Assembly: GCA_965207125.1 (NCBI GenBank)
Contig: OZ242263.1
Span: 1,674,001 to 1,738,000, forward strand
DNA: 64,000 nt
Direction of reading: 5' to 3'
DNA from: G965207125 sp965207125
GTDB taxonomy: Bacteria > Pseudomonadota > Alphaproteobacteria > Puniceispirillales > UBA1172
Part shown: positions 25,745-35,454 of the stretch, piece by piece
How positions within the stretch are numbered: the first letter of the stretch is position 1
Layout: each line of letters starts with the position of its first letter
Program-made: the position numbers and the translations under genes
Notes under the pieces: model-generated
What the model was told of the DNA's origin: nothing
The model's database searches: none
The model's input: the letters and a program-made list of their open reading frames with translations, nothing else

Positions 25745-27295
25745 ATGCCAAATGATAGAAATGAAAAACGCCAACGCCGTAGCGGTGGACGTGAAGCTCG
25801 CCGCGCCGCACGTGAGTCCTCATCAGCGTTTTCCACACCCTATATCACTCGCCAGAATCCCGTTTATGATATTTTAAGCGATGAAGGCGCAGAAATTATA
25901 GAAAATAACGCTGAGACGATTCTCGAAGATGTCGGTATTAATTTCAACAATGATCCTGAAGCCTTAGTAATTCTTAAAGACGCAGGGGCTGATATCAAAG
26001 GTGAGCGCGTTCATTTTCCACGAGGGATGTGTCGCACGCTTTGCGCCACCGCCCCTTCGCAATTTACTCAACACGCCCGCAACCCTGAAAAATCAGTCGA
26101 AATTGGCGGCAAAAATTTAGTTTTTGCTCCAGTGTACGGGCCTCCTTTTATCCGTGATCTCGACAACGAAAGACGCTATGCCACCATAGAGGATTTCCGC
26201 AATATTGTTAAACTCGCTTATATGCTGCCCGGGCTTCATCATTCGGGAGGCACGGTTTGTGAGCCGGTCGATCTGCCCACGACCAAACGCCATCTTGAGA
26301 TGGTTTACACGCATATGCGTTATTCCGATAAGCCGTTTATGGGTTCGGTTACCGCTGAGGAACGTGCCCAGGATAGTGTTAAAATGGCAGAAATTCTGTT
26401 TGGTGCGGATTTTGTCCGCGAGAAAACCGTCATGATCAGCCTGATTAACGCCAACTCACCGATGGCGTGGGACGATACAATGCTCAGCGCGCTTAAAGTC
26501 TATGCGAGAGCTGGGCAGGCGGTGATTACCACACCTTTTATTCTCGCAGGGGCCATGTCGCCGGTGTCGGTCGCAGGAACGCTGGCCCAAACACTCGCAG
26601 AAGCCATGAGCGGCATAGCTTTTGCCCAACTCATCAATCCCGGCACGCCAGTAGTTTTCGGGTCATTCGCCAGTTCGATGTCAATGCAGACAGGCGCGCC
26701 GACTTTCGGCACACCTGAACCCGCGCAAGTGCTTTACGCCTGCGCGAAACTCGCAAGACGACTAGGCGTTCCTTTCCGCTCTGGTGGTTCGTTGACTGCT
26801 GCGAAAACTGTCGATGCCCAATCTGCTTACGAATCGATTCAGACCTTGCTGCCTACCGTGCTTGGCGGGGTTAATTTTACCCTTCATGCTGCGGGCTGGA
26901 TGGAAGGCGGGCTTGTTTCGGATTTCCGCAAATTGTTGCTGGACGCTGACCAGCTATCGATGATGCCGCGTATGGTAAGTGAAATTGATCTCAGTGAGAA
27001 TGGGCAGGCGATGGATGCGATCATCGAAACCGGCCCAGGAAAACATTTCCTCGGATCAAGCCACACGCAAGCCAATTTCGAGGACGCTTTCTGGCGTTCG
27101 GAATTCGCTGATAATACCACGTTTGAGCAATGGAGCGCAGAAGGCGCGATAGAAAGCGGTGAGCGCGCCGCGATCCGAGCAAAACAAATGCTCAAGCAAT
27201 ACCAGCCGCCGCCACTTGACGAGGCCATCGATGAAGCACTTAAGGAGTTTATGGCGAAACGCGCTGAGGAATTGCCCGATAACGAGTTTGTTTAA
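25745..27295 (+). CDS. MttB-superfamily trimethylamine/glycine-betaine-type corrinoid methyltransferase (non-pyrrolysine)
   Basis: The 516 residues belong to the trimethylamine methyltransferase (MttB) superfamily, TIM-barrel enzymes that move a methyl group from a quaternary or tertiary amine to a corrinoid protein. The N-terminus (about 4-32) is rich in arginine, then YITRQNPVYDIL begins the family core. The frame has no internal TAG, so it is the pyrrolysine-free branch; members of this branch (MtgB) demethylate glycine betaine. The region where pyrrolysine sits in true MttB reads RSGGSLTAAKTVDAQSAYE (near 343-361). The neighbouring dimethylglycine dehydrogenase-like gene supports glycine betaine as substrate. 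No corrinoid protein or methyltetrahydrofolate methyltransferase is present in this window. Confidence 0.88.
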   Translation: MPNDRNEKRQRRSGGREARRAARESSSAFSTPYITRQNPVYDILSDEGAEIIENNAETILEDVGINFNNDPEALVILKDAGADIKGERVHFPRGMCRTLCATAPSQFTQHARNPEKSVEIGGKNLVFAPVYGPPFIRDLDNERRYATIEDFRNIVKLAYMLPGLHHSGGTVCEPVDLPTTKRHLEMVYTHMRYSDKPFMGSVTAEERAQDSVKMAEILFGADFVREKTVMISLINANSPMAWDDTMLSALKVYARAGQAVITTPFILAGAMSPVSVAGTLAQTLAEAMSGIAFAQLINPGTPVVFGSFASSMSMQTGAPTFGTPEPAQVLYACAKLARRLGVPFRSGGSLTAAKTVDAQSAYESIQTLLPTVLGGVNFTLHAAGWMEGGLVSDFRKLLLDADQLSMMPRMVSEIDLSENGQAMDAIIETGPGKHFLGSSHTQANFEDAFWRSEFADNTTFEQWSAEGAIESGERAAIRAKQMLKQYQPPPLDEAIDEALKEFMAKRAEELPDNEFV

Positions 27296-27310
27296 AACCG
27301 ATCTCTCTGC

Positions 27311-27922
27311 CTATTCTGAGGCATGATAACTAAAACCATATTCAAGGCATGAATCTTCCAGTAGCGCCGCGATATAAGGCATAAAACTGCTACGACCAAG
27401 CACGGTAAATGATGAGTGACTAACGCATAAAAGCGTTGCGGCTGCCAATCCTAGCAATGTTACGGCTGAATGGCCTGCAAGAAAAACCGACTCATCAAGA
27501 TCTATCGCACAATGCTTGGCGAGTGCCAACCGCGCGGATTCACCGTCTAATGTGATACCGCCTAGCGCGTTACTAACTTCGGTTACCGCGACATGCCCGG
27601 CCTCAGCCGTATCAAGTATGGGGATGATCTTACTGGCTACGCCTTTTTCCGCCGTGATCAGCCATTCGTTAGGGCCGGTCCAGATAATCCGTCTGTCGCC
27701 CGAAGAGTTAAAACGATTGGCTTCCGGCAACGGACAGCCGACAACTTTGGCCAGATGCGCGATCATCACCGGATTAGAGGCATCACAGCGCAAATTGATC
27801 TTATCAAACACCCCGGTATCGGTCATGATCACGGCCTCTGGTTCATCGGTGGCGCGCGCGGCTGTGGCGGGCGTGAAGCCTGCAAGCGGAGATTTTCCCG
27901 GTAGCATCGTCGTATCAACCAT
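27311..27922 (-). CDS. soxG: Sarcosine oxidase gamma subunit
   Basis: SoxG is the small GcvT-like subunit of heterotetrameric sarcosine oxidase. The start at 27922 (MVDTTMLPGKSPLAGF) is chosen because its ATGGTTGA overlaps the soxA stop by 8 bp, giving 203 residues. Family landmarks are TDTGVFDKINLRCD near 33, TGPNEWLI near 82, and a C-terminal segment with AKHCAIDLDESVFLAG near 140. It is the distal gene of soxBDAG and ends 15 bp from the MttB-family gene on the opposite strand. Confidence 0.9.
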   Translation of the reverse strand: MVDTTMLPGKSPLAGFTPATAARATDEPEAVIMTDTGVFDKINLRCDASNPVMIAHLAKVVGCPLPEANRFNSSGDRRIIWTGPNEWLITAEKGVASKIIPILDTAEAGHVAVTEVSNALGGITLDGESARLALAKHCAIDLDESVFLAGHSAVTLLGLAAATLLCVSHSSFTVLGRSSFMPYIAALLEDSCLEYGFSYHASE

Positions 27923-30900
27923 TGATCTTTTCTCCCTTAGGATCATAAAAAACCGGCTCAGTCACTTTTGCTTTTATGGGTTTGCTGCCATCGAGCATTG
28001 GAAACCACACGGTTTTTCCGATCATCTCATGGCCGCCTTTAAGCAACGCCATTGCAATAGAATGACCACAATTCGGTGAGTAATAGGATGATGTCACCTG
28101 TCCAAGCATAGTCATCGGTAATGGCTCTGTTGCATCAAGCACCGCATGTGCGCCTTCTGGGATCACCACGGACGGCTCATCAGTCATTAGTCCCACAAGT
28201 TGCTTTCTGTCCGATTGTGCCATGCTTAACCGGGCCAATGCGCGCTTGCCGATAAAATCAGGTTTTTTGCTCGAAACAATCCATTGCATCCCTAGATCAT
28301 ACGGCGTTACTGATCCGTCGGTTTCTTGGCCTACGATGATAAAGCCTTTCTCAGCGCGTAAGACGTGCATCGCCTCAGTGCCATAGGGAGTCAACCCGTA
28401 ATCCTCCCCTGCTTTCATCAGATTGATCCACAAAGCTAGACCGAACTGTGCTTTGAGGTTGATCTCAAAACTTAACTCACCGGTGAAGGAAATACGGAAA
28501 AGGCGCACCGGCAATCCCGCGATTGTCGCAGGTTTATATGTCATGAATGGAAACTCATCATTTGCAAGAGATACTGAACATCCGGCCGCCTGGAGAATTT
28601 TTCGTGCGTTTGGCCCTGAAACTGTCACAACTGACCATTCTTCAGTCACGCTCGTCATATAAACTTTTAAATAAGGCCATTCCGTCTGGTGCCATTCTTC
28701 AAGCCACTCAAGAACGCTGGCCGCGCCACCTGTAGTGGTTGTCATATGAAAATGGTTTTCACCAAGGCGCGTGGTCACCCCATCATCCATCACCATCCCA
28801 TCATCTTTCAGCATCAAACCGTAACGGCAACGACCGACTTCAAGGAGTTTCCAGGCGTTGGTGTAGATTCTGTTGAGAAATTCGGCAGCATCCTCGCCCC
28901 GAATATCGATCTTGCCCAAGGTAGAGGCGTCCAGAATTCCTGCGTGGGTTCGCGCCGCGCGTACCTCACGCCGCACGGCCTCATCCATTGTCTCATCACC
29001 TTGCGGGTAATACCACGCGCGCATCCATTGCCCGACATGTTCAAAAGTTGCGCCGTGCTGTCGATGCCAGTCATCCATGCGCGTAAGACGGATGGGATCA
29101 AATAAATCTTTGATATCGCGTCCTGCGATGACTGCGAATGAAGTCGGGGTGTAGGGAGAGCGAAAAGTCGTTGTGCCAACCTCAGGAATCGGCCGCCCCA
29201 GCTGGTCAGACAAAATCGCCAGCGCGTTAATATTAGACAGTTTTCCCTGGTCTGTCGCCATTCCGTTTGTCGTGTAACGCTTGACGTGCTCAACTGAATG
29301 ATACCCTTCGCGTGTCGCCAGTTTAATATCGCTTGCGGTTACGTCGTTTTGAAAATCGACAAAAGCTTTCGGCCCATGCGCCATTGTCGAACTCATCGGA
29401 ACCTTAGCTTGAGGTAGTGGGCGCAAATCACAATCAGGCTCGGTTACAGTGGGTACGGGCGTTGGTTTCGGCTTAAAGCCAGACAAGCGCGCAGCGTCCG
29501 CACCAGCGTCGGCCGCATCTTTCAACGCCAGTTTAACCGAAAAATCGCCGTTGCCCCCGCCAATGCATCGTGAGGCCTCGTGATAGTCTGACGGATGGAA
29601 ACATTGCAACTCATCATTCCATTCCAGCTGGCCGCGTGATTGCGCATGAAGTCCGACCGTCGGTGTGAATCCCCCCGACATCACCACGAGATCGGCATCC
29701 AGATAAAAGGCCTCGTCTTTTGCAACAAAGCTTTTTTGCGAGACTGCTGCGATTTTAACTCGCCCCACATGGCGCGTTCCCGAAGATTCAAGAATAGCGT
29801 GGCCGAAATGAACCATAATCCCCTCATGCAAGGCTTGGCTGACCAGAGCTGATGATGGATTCTCACGGGTATCGATAATCGCTGCTACTGTGATTCCGGC
29901 CTCTCGCATCGCAAAAGCGGTTTTATACGCATCATCGTTATTTGTTGCCACGACCGCGCGGTTTCCAGGAAGCACCGCGTAGCGATTGATATAGCTCCGT
30001 GCTGCCGTCGACATCATCACGCCAGGCAAGTCATTACCGCCGAAAACAAGCGGGCGTTCAAGCGCACCTTGCGCCAGCACAACCTGCCTCGCCCTGATCT
30101 TCCATAATCTTTGTCGTGGCAGATGCGCGGGTGGGTTTGCCATGTGATCCGTTACCTTTTCGGCAAATAGCAGATAATTATGATCCATATACGCAAAGCA
30201 TGTGGTTCTCGTTAGCATGGTCACGTTAGGTCTGGCTGCTAGTGTGGCGATTGCGTCTGCCACCCAGTCCTCAGCAGGTTTGCCATCTACTACGATATCG
30301 CCTTCCGTTAACATCCGGCCGCCGAATTCATTTTGCTCATCAACGATGATCACTCGTGCGTCACTGTTGCTTGCTGCCAACGCCGCCATTATCCCGCTGA
30401 CACCGCCGCCAACCACCACAACATCGGCGTGGCGGTGAGTTTTTTCATAGCGGTCAGGGTCATGATGCTCGCTCGACGCTTTGCCAAGGCCAGCAAGTCG
30501 CCGGATAAACGGCTCATAAACTGATGGCCAGAACGCCGCCGGCCACATAAACGTCTTGTAATAAAATCCTGCTGGAAATAAGCGGCTGAAAATCGAAGTG
30601 ATCGCCCCTATATCAAAGGTCAGCGAAGGCCAGCGATTTTGGCTTTTCGCCCTTAGCCCATCATACAGCATAGCCTCAGTCGCGCGAATATTCGGCGTTT
30701 GTCGTGCCCCTTCACCGATGTGCATCAGCGCATTGGGCTCCTCACAACCGGCGGTTAAAATGCCTCTAGGGCGGTGATATTTAAAAGATCGACCAACCAG
30801 ATAAACGCCATTGGCGAGAAGTGCCGATGCCAAGGTGTCACCCTCATACCCCGATAAATTCTTGCCGTCAAAAACAAACCTAAGCGGTTTTGTCCGGTCA

Positions 30901-30962
30901 ATCCGGCCACCGGTGGCCTTACGCATAAAGCCTTGTTTTGGAATTTTCTCGCCTGTCATCAT
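27915..30962 (-). CDS. soxA: Sarcosine oxidase alpha subunit
   Basis: SoxA is the 1015-residue large subunit of the four-subunit enzyme that oxidises sarcosine to glycine. It feeds methylene groups to tetrahydrofolate and reduces oxygen to hydrogen peroxide. An N-terminal ferredoxin-like domain (about 20-100, with RSFKYHRPRGILTAGCEEPNA shown in part as RPRGILTAGCEEPN) comes first. An NAD-binding domain follows with VVVGGGVSGIMAALAA near 180. The GcvT folate domain occupies about 600-1000 (YGTEAMHVLRAEKGFI near 860). The length fits the family. It lies 9 bp downstream of soxD. Confidence 0.96.
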   Translation of the reverse strand: MMTGEKIPKQGFMRKATGGRIDRTKPLRFVFDGKNLSGYEGDTLASALLANGVYLVGRSFKYHRPRGILTAGCEEPNALMHIGEGARQTPNIRATEAMLYDGLRAKSQNRWPSLTFDIGAITSIFSRLFPAGFYYKTFMWPAAFWPSVYEPFIRRLAGLGKASSEHHDPDRYEKTHRHADVVVVGGGVSGIMAALAASNSDARVIIVDEQNEFGGRMLTEGDIVVDGKPAEDWVADAIATLAARPNVTMLTRTTCFAYMDHNYLLFAEKVTDHMANPPAHLPRQRLWKIRARQVVLAQGALERPLVFGGNDLPGVMMSTAARSYINRYAVLPGNRAVVATNNDDAYKTAFAMREAGITVAAIIDTRENPSSALVSQALHEGIMVHFGHAILESSGTRHVGRVKIAAVSQKSFVAKDEAFYLDADLVVMSGGFTPTVGLHAQSRGQLEWNDELQCFHPSDYHEASRCIGGGNGDFSVKLALKDAADAGADAARLSGFKPKPTPVPTVTEPDCDLRPLPQAKVPMSSTMAHGPKAFVDFQNDVTASDIKLATREGYHSVEHVKRYTTNGMATDQGKLSNINALAILSDQLGRPIPEVGTTTFRSPYTPTSFAVIAGRDIKDLFDPIRLTRMDDWHRQHGATFEHVGQWMRAWYYPQGDETMDEAVRREVRAARTHAGILDASTLGKIDIRGEDAAEFLNRIYTNAWKLLEVGRCRYGLMLKDDGMVMDDGVTTRLGENHFHMTTTTGGAASVLEWLEEWHQTEWPYLKVYMTSVTEEWSVVTVSGPNARKILQAAGCSVSLANDEFPFMTYKPATIAGLPVRLFRISFTGELSFEINLKAQFGLALWINLMKAGEDYGLTPYGTEAMHVLRAEKGFIIVGQETDGSVTPYDLGMQWIVSSKKPDFIGKRALARLSMAQSDRKQLVGLMTDEPSVVIPEGAHAVLDATEPLPMTMLGQVTSSYYSPNCGHSIAMALLKGGHEMIGKTVWFPMLDGSKPIKAKVTEPVFYDPKGEKING

Positions 30963-30971
30963 CTTAGGGCC

Positions 30972-31316
30972 TCACTTACGCTTTGCTGCTTGTTCAGCCA
31001 TCGATTCCCGACGCCAGCAAGAGATATAGGCTTTTTTCCCTTCATCCGATGAGGGCAGGTCTCCTATTGGGTAAATCTCGATGACCGTGTTGCTCACAGT
31101 GTCACGGGCCACATTGAACCATCGCCGACAGCCGATACTATGACACCAGCGTTCGAGAAAAACACCTTTTGGATTATCACGTAGAAACAGATAATTAGCA
31201 AACTCAGCGTCGCTAATCTCGTTTTCTGCCAGTGGACGCATGATATGCGCCTCGCCGCCGTAAGAGAATTCAGTTTCGTCGCGAGCGCCACAATGGGGGC
31301 AATCAATTAGTAACAT
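30972..31316 (-). CDS. soxD: Sarcosine oxidase delta subunit
   Basis: SoxD is the zinc-binding small subunit of the sarcosine oxidase tetramer. The 114 residues show CPHCGARDETEFSYGGEAH (residues 6-24) with the conserved cysteine/histidine ligands. WCHSIGCRRWFNVARDT (near 58-74) is also typical of the family. The extra C-terminal stretch (about 95-114) contains a basic end, AAKRK. It sits between soxB and soxA with short spacers of 27 and 9 bp. Confidence 0.96.
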   Translation of the reverse strand: MLLIDCPHCGARDETEFSYGGEAHIMRPLAENEISDAEFANYLFLRDNPKGVFLERWCHSIGCRRWFNVARDTVSNTVIEIYPIGDLPSSDEGKKAYISCWRRESMAEQAAKRK

Positions 31317-31343
31317 ATTTTTAGACCTATCCTGAAAATCCTA

Positions 31344-32645
31344 TTAATGCGCGACCCCAGCCGCGCCATGCTCATCGATCAGCAACCCTGTCTGAAAACG
31401 GTCAAGAGAATACGGAGCGGCGATAGTGTTAGGGCGATCATGGGCGATTAGATCGGCGAAAACATGACCCGAACCTGGCGTTGCTTTAAAGCCGCCCGTC
31501 CCCCAGCCGCAGTTGAAATATAGCCCTTTTACATCCGTTTTTGAAATGATTGGCGAGGCATCAGGGCATGTATCAACAATCCCGCCCCATTGGCGCAACA
31601 TTCGTAGACGCGACAGGATGGGGAATAACTCAACGGCCGCGGTGATCATGTGTTCAGGCACCGGGAACGACCCTCGCTGGGCGTATGAATTATATTTATC
31701 AACCCCTGCCCCAAGCACCATTTCACCTTTATCCGACTGGCTTATATACATATGTACTGCGTTTGACATGATCACTGTGTCAAGTTCAGGTTTGATCGGC
31801 TCTGATACCAAGGCTTGAAGCGGACGGCTCGATATTGGCAGGCGAATATCCGCCATTGCCGCCATCACCGAGCAATGTCCTGCGACCACACAGCCAACTT
31901 TTGGTGTTTTGATAAAGCCTTTGGTTGTCTCTACGCCTTCTATTTGTTTTCCGGTGCGCCTTAAGCCGGTCACCTCGCAATTCTGGATAATATCAACCCC
32001 AAGATCATCAGCGGCCCTCGCATATCCCCAAGCCACCGCGTCATGCCGAGCTGTCCCGCCGCGTTTTTGCAGAAATCCACCCATCACCGGATACCTAATA
32101 GAGGGATCGATGTTGATGATTGGCACTAGTTTTTTTATCTCATCAGGCGTCAGCACCGAGCTGTCTACCCCATTAAGCCTGATCGCGTGAACGCGGCGCG
32201 ACATCTCGCGCAATTCATGCCAGCTGTGTGCGATCGTCAACACGCCGCGCTGGCTGAACATCAAATTAAAATTAAGGTCTTGCGTTAAGCCTTCCCATAA
32301 TTTCAGCGCGTGATCATAAATCGCTGCACTTTCATCCCACATGTAATTGGATCGGATAATTGTTGTGTTGCGGCCAGTGTTGCCGCCACCAAGCCAGCCC
32401 TTTTCAAGCACCGCGATATTGGTCATGCCATGAACCGCCGCAAGATAATACGCCGTGGCAAGACCATGGCCGCCACCACCGATAATCACCGCATCATAGC
32501 GTTTTTTCGGCTCAGGCGCGCGCCAAGCTCGTTGCCAGTTTTCGTGATAGTTTCGCGCGTTGCGCATCAGTGAGAAGATAGAATACCTTTGCTTGCCACC
32601 GGGTAATCCTCTTGCGCCGCGTTCAGGGGCCCTTGCCATCATCAA
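31344..32645 (-). CDS. soxB: Sarcosine oxidase beta subunit
   Basis: SoxB carries the FAD/FMN site where sarcosine is oxidised. The 433 residues include about 15 extra N-terminal residues (MMMARAPERGARGLPGGK) before the usual start region. The FAD loop is VIIGGGGHGLATAYYLA (near 51-67), and GGGNTGRNTTIIRSNY (near 87) is a beta-subunit signature. The RHDAVAW histidine near 204 corresponds to the covalent FMN attachment region in characterised enzymes. AAAGGGA precedes the start codon. It is the first gene of soxBDAG and diverges from the M20 amidohydrolase gene at 32852. Confidence 0.95.
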   Translation of the reverse strand: MMMARAPERGARGLPGGKQRYSIFSLMRNARNYHENWQRAWRAPEPKKRYDAVIIGGGGHGLATAYYLAAVHGMTNIAVLEKGWLGGGNTGRNTTIIRSNYMWDESAAIYDHALKLWEGLTQDLNFNLMFSQRGVLTIAHSWHELREMSRRVHAIRLNGVDSSVLTPDEIKKLVPIINIDPSIRYPVMGGFLQKRGGTARHDAVAWGYARAADDLGVDIIQNCEVTGLRRTGKQIEGVETTKGFIKTPKVGCVVAGHCSVMAAMADIRLPISSRPLQALVSEPIKPELDTVIMSNAVHMYISQSDKGEMVLGAGVDKYNSYAQRGSFPVPEHMITAAVELFPILSRLRMLRQWGGIVDTCPDASPIISKTDVKGLYFNCGWGTGGFKATPGSGHVFADLIAHDRPNTIAAPYSLDRFQTGLLIDEHGAAGVAH

Positions 32646-32784
32646 TCCCTTTCAGACCACGTCCCTTTTAATTCACCATTGCCTCAAACATGCATGATCG
32701 CCTGTCTTGTTAGCGACACCATTTTGCTTGTTTGGAATAAGGATGCAAGAGCATATCACAATAAAATCGATTTCAATATCGGCA

Positions 32785-32814
32785 TTGTCATTGATCAGGC
32801 GAAAGCGTTATAAT
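32785..32814 (+). promoter_or_regulatory. Sigma-70-type promoter for the M20 amidohydrolase
   Basis: TTGTCA (32785-32790) and TATAAT (32809-32814) are 18 bases apart. The predicted start lies near 32821, leaving about 30 bases of leader with a GGAGGGA ribosome binding site. Confidence 0.55.
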
Positions 32815-32851
32815 CTCTATATACAGCCCGAAGCCTGAATGGAGGGAAGCA

Positions 32852-34018
32852 ATGCCTATCAATAACACCATCGCCGCAAGATCAGATGAAATGCGCGAAT
32901 GGCGGCAGCATCTTCACGCTAATCCTGAATTAGGGTTTGAAGAACATAAAACTGCTGCGTTTATTGCCGAAAAACTCGAATCTTTCGGCATCGAAACCCA
33001 TCGCGGAATTGCCACCACTGGCGTTATTGGAATTATCGAAGGCAAGGGAAAAGGCGAGGGGGTGATTGGTCTCCGCGCTGATATGGACGCCTTGCCCATG
33101 CAGGAAGAAAACAGTTTTGATCATGCTTCGATCAATGCTGGCATCATGCATGCCTGCGGGCATGATGGGCATACTTCGATGTTGCTGGGCGCCGCTAAAT
33201 ACCTTGCTGAAACCCGCAATTTCAGTGGCAAGGTTATGGTTATTTTCCAGCCCGCTGAAGAAGGTGGCGGCGGGGGTAAGGTTATGGTCGATGAAGGGTT
33301 ATTTGATCGATTTAATGTCTCTAGTGTTTGGGGGATGCATAATTGGCCAGGGATTGATGTCGGTCGTGCGGTTGTGCATCGAGGCGCTTCAATGGCGGCG
33401 GCTGATGTGTTCGAAATTACGCTGACCGGACGTGGTGGACATGCCGCTATGCCAAACACCACCATCGATCCTCTTTATGCTGGAACGGCTTTGGTTCAGG
33501 CGATACAGTCAGTGGTCTCGCGCCGAGCCAACCCTATTGATCCAATTGTTGTCTCGGTCACGCAGTTTCATGCGGGCTCTACCCATAATGTGATCCCCGA
33601 CAATGCCTTTATTACTGGAACGGCGCGTCATATCAGCCGCGAAACTGGCCAGTTTATTGAGCGGGCTCTGCAGCATCTGACCAAAACTATCGCCGAGGCC
33701 CATGATTGCCAAAGCACCTTCGACTGGCAGCCAGGATACCCTCCGACCATCAATGATGCCGCTGCGGCCGACCGGGCTGCTGCGGTTGCTGCTGATGTGC
33801 TTGGTAGTGGATCGGTGATCATGGACGCGCCACCATCGATGGCGGGTGAGGATTTCTCCTATATGCTCGAGGCGCGTCCGGGCGCGTATATCTGGCTTGG
33901 GGCGGGACAGGCTAAAGATGGTGGAATGCTCCACAACACCGGTTATGATTTTAACGATGATCTTCTGCCTCTTGGTGCGAGCTATTGGGTGAGCCTTGTC
34001 GAGCGAGAGTTGGCCTAA
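32852..34018 (+). CDS. M20-family amidohydrolase (hippurate hydrolase/IAA-amino acid hydrolase type)
   Basis: The 388 residues match the M20D amidohydrolases, metal enzymes that cleave N-acyl amino acids such as hippurate. Metal-ligand motifs are GLRADMDALPM (near 73), HACGHDGHTSML (near 98), and QPAEEGGGGGKVM (near 134) with its catalytic glutamate; a further histidine lies near 160 (WGMHNWPG). A lid-domain GHAAMP motif is near 197. The substrate cannot be read from the sequence. It starts from its own promoter and ends 6 bp from the D,D-carboxypeptidase gene, which runs the other way. Confidence 0.9.
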   Translation: MPINNTIAARSDEMREWRQHLHANPELGFEEHKTAAFIAEKLESFGIETHRGIATTGVIGIIEGKGKGEGVIGLRADMDALPMQEENSFDHASINAGIMHACGHDGHTSMLLGAAKYLAETRNFSGKVMVIFQPAEEGGGGGKVMVDEGLFDRFNVSSVWGMHNWPGIDVGRAVVHRGASMAAADVFEITLTGRGGHAAMPNTTIDPLYAGTALVQAIQSVVSRRANPIDPIVVSVTQFHAGSTHNVIPDNAFITGTARHISRETGQFIERALQHLTKTIAEAHDCQSTFDWQPGYPPTINDAAAADRAAAVAADVLGSGSVIMDAPPSMAGEDFSYMLEARPGAYIWLGAGQAKDGGMLHNTGYDFNDDLLPLGASYWVSLVERELA

Positions 34019-34024
34019 AATCCC

Positions 34025-35281
34025 TTAACTCGATTGCTGGAGTTTAGGCACCGCAACGCATGGCAAGCCTTCGGTGAATAATTGCAGGCAAGCCTGTCTT
34101 GCCACTTTTTCATCAAAGCCCTTAAAACGAACCTGCCATAGCATTAAAGTGCCATAGCGCACTTGACGTAATACCGCGGGTTGCATGGATAGAATTGGTA
34201 TTGCGACCCCGCGCGCATCTCTAGCGGCTCGATGCGCGTTAGAGCGATTTTCGTAACTGCCGACCTGAATTTCCCAATCCGCGATTTTTGGTGGGTCTGC
34301 TGGAATCGGATCATCGAGACTCGGACGTGTTGGTACGATACTGGCGACTAATGTTTTGCTGGTTTTGTCGTCATTATCTTGCTTACGTTTCAACGCCAGA
34401 ACTGCCGGTTTGGGGGGGGGTGGGGCTAATGAGGCAATCACACTGCTCTGTTTGGGTGGCAGAATCGCGGCTTGGGTGTATTCCGGTACGCGGTTAAATT
34501 GCTTGTTGAGCAGATGAATCATGTGTTTATCGCGCGATGCGCCGGAGCGACCACCAAAAACCACCCCTACCAGACGTACTCCTTGGCGTTCAACACTGGC
34601 GACCAGATTAAAGCCTGATGCCCTGATATATCCGGTTTTGATTCCGTCCGTGCCTTTATATTGCCCAAGCAGCTTGTTGTGATTTTTGAATTTGCGCCCA
34701 CCCCATTCAAAACTTTGAGTTTTAAAAACATCATAATATTGTGGAAAATCAAGCCTGATCGCAATGGCGAGTTTCGCCATATCTCGCGCGGTGGATTGCT
34801 GTGCTGAATGGGGCAGGCCTGAAGCGTTGCGGAATGTCGTCCGGCTCATTCCTAGTGAGCGTGCCTTGCGCGTCATTTTTTTGGCAAACTCGCGCTCAGT
34901 CCCTCCCAAATGTTCAGCGATCACTGTGGCCGCATCATTCGCTGATTTAGTCACAAGGGCCATCATCGCGTTCCGTGCTGTAATCGTGCTACCAATTTTA
35001 AGCCCTAATTTTGATGGTGACCTGCCGGCGGCGACCTTGCTGACTTTCATGCGGGTGCGCATCGACACCTCACCATTCTCGAGTGCTTCGAACAAAAGAT
35101 AAAGCGTCATGATTTTCGTTAAGGAGGCGGGGTAAAGTTTTTGATCGGCGTTGCGTGAATACATCACTTTTCCAGTGTTTTCATGCACGATGATCGAAGC
35201 GTAGCGCGCTTCAGCCTCATTGGGAAAGCGGGTAATCACAACCCCGATCAGCAAAACCAGCAAGAGAAAACGCTTTGTCAT
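34025..35281 (-). CDS. D-alanyl-D-alanine carboxypeptidase (PBP5/6 type) with SPOR domain
   Basis: This penicillin-binding protein trims the terminal D-alanine of peptidoglycan side chains in the periplasm. The 418 residues begin with a signal peptide (about 1-25). The three S11 motifs are SLTK (in YPASLTKIMTL, near 54), SAN (in TKSANDAA, near 112) and KTG (in DGIKTGYI, near 215). The C-terminal SPOR domain (about 338-412, WEIQVGSYENRSNAHRA) binds bare glycan strands, which suggests action at the division site. A proline-rich linker (about 275-335) joins the two. Enzyme class is clear; the exact paralogue is not. Confidence 0.94.
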   Translation of the reverse strand: MTKRFLLLVLLIGVVITRFPNEAEARYASIIVHENTGKVMYSRNADQKLYPASLTKIMTLYLLFEALENGEVSMRTRMKVSKVAAGRSPSKLGLKIGSTITARNAMMALVTKSANDAATVIAEHLGGTEREFAKKMTRKARSLGMSRTTFRNASGLPHSAQQSTARDMAKLAIAIRLDFPQYYDVFKTQSFEWGGRKFKNHNKLLGQYKGTDGIKTGYIRASGFNLVASVERQGVRLVGVVFGGRSGASRDKHMIHLLNKQFNRVPEYTQAAILPPKQSSVIASLAPPPPKPAVLALKRKQDNDDKTSKTLVASIVPTRPSLDDPIPADPPKIADWEIQVGSYENRSNAHRAARDARGVAIPILSMQPAVLRQVRYGTLMLWQVRFKGFDEKVARQACLQLFTEGLPCVAVPKLQQSS

Positions 35282-35454
35282 TTATACACCGAATCCTTAG
35301 CTGTTGTTCACGGTTAATGATATAAATCCGATTCTAGCCATAGTGCCTTAAACAGTCAATATAATCAAAAGATAACGATTTTTTTATACTCAAGCTCTTT
35401 CATTAAGGGATTTTATGCTAATATCATTAATCGAGAACAGATAATGGAAAAGCC

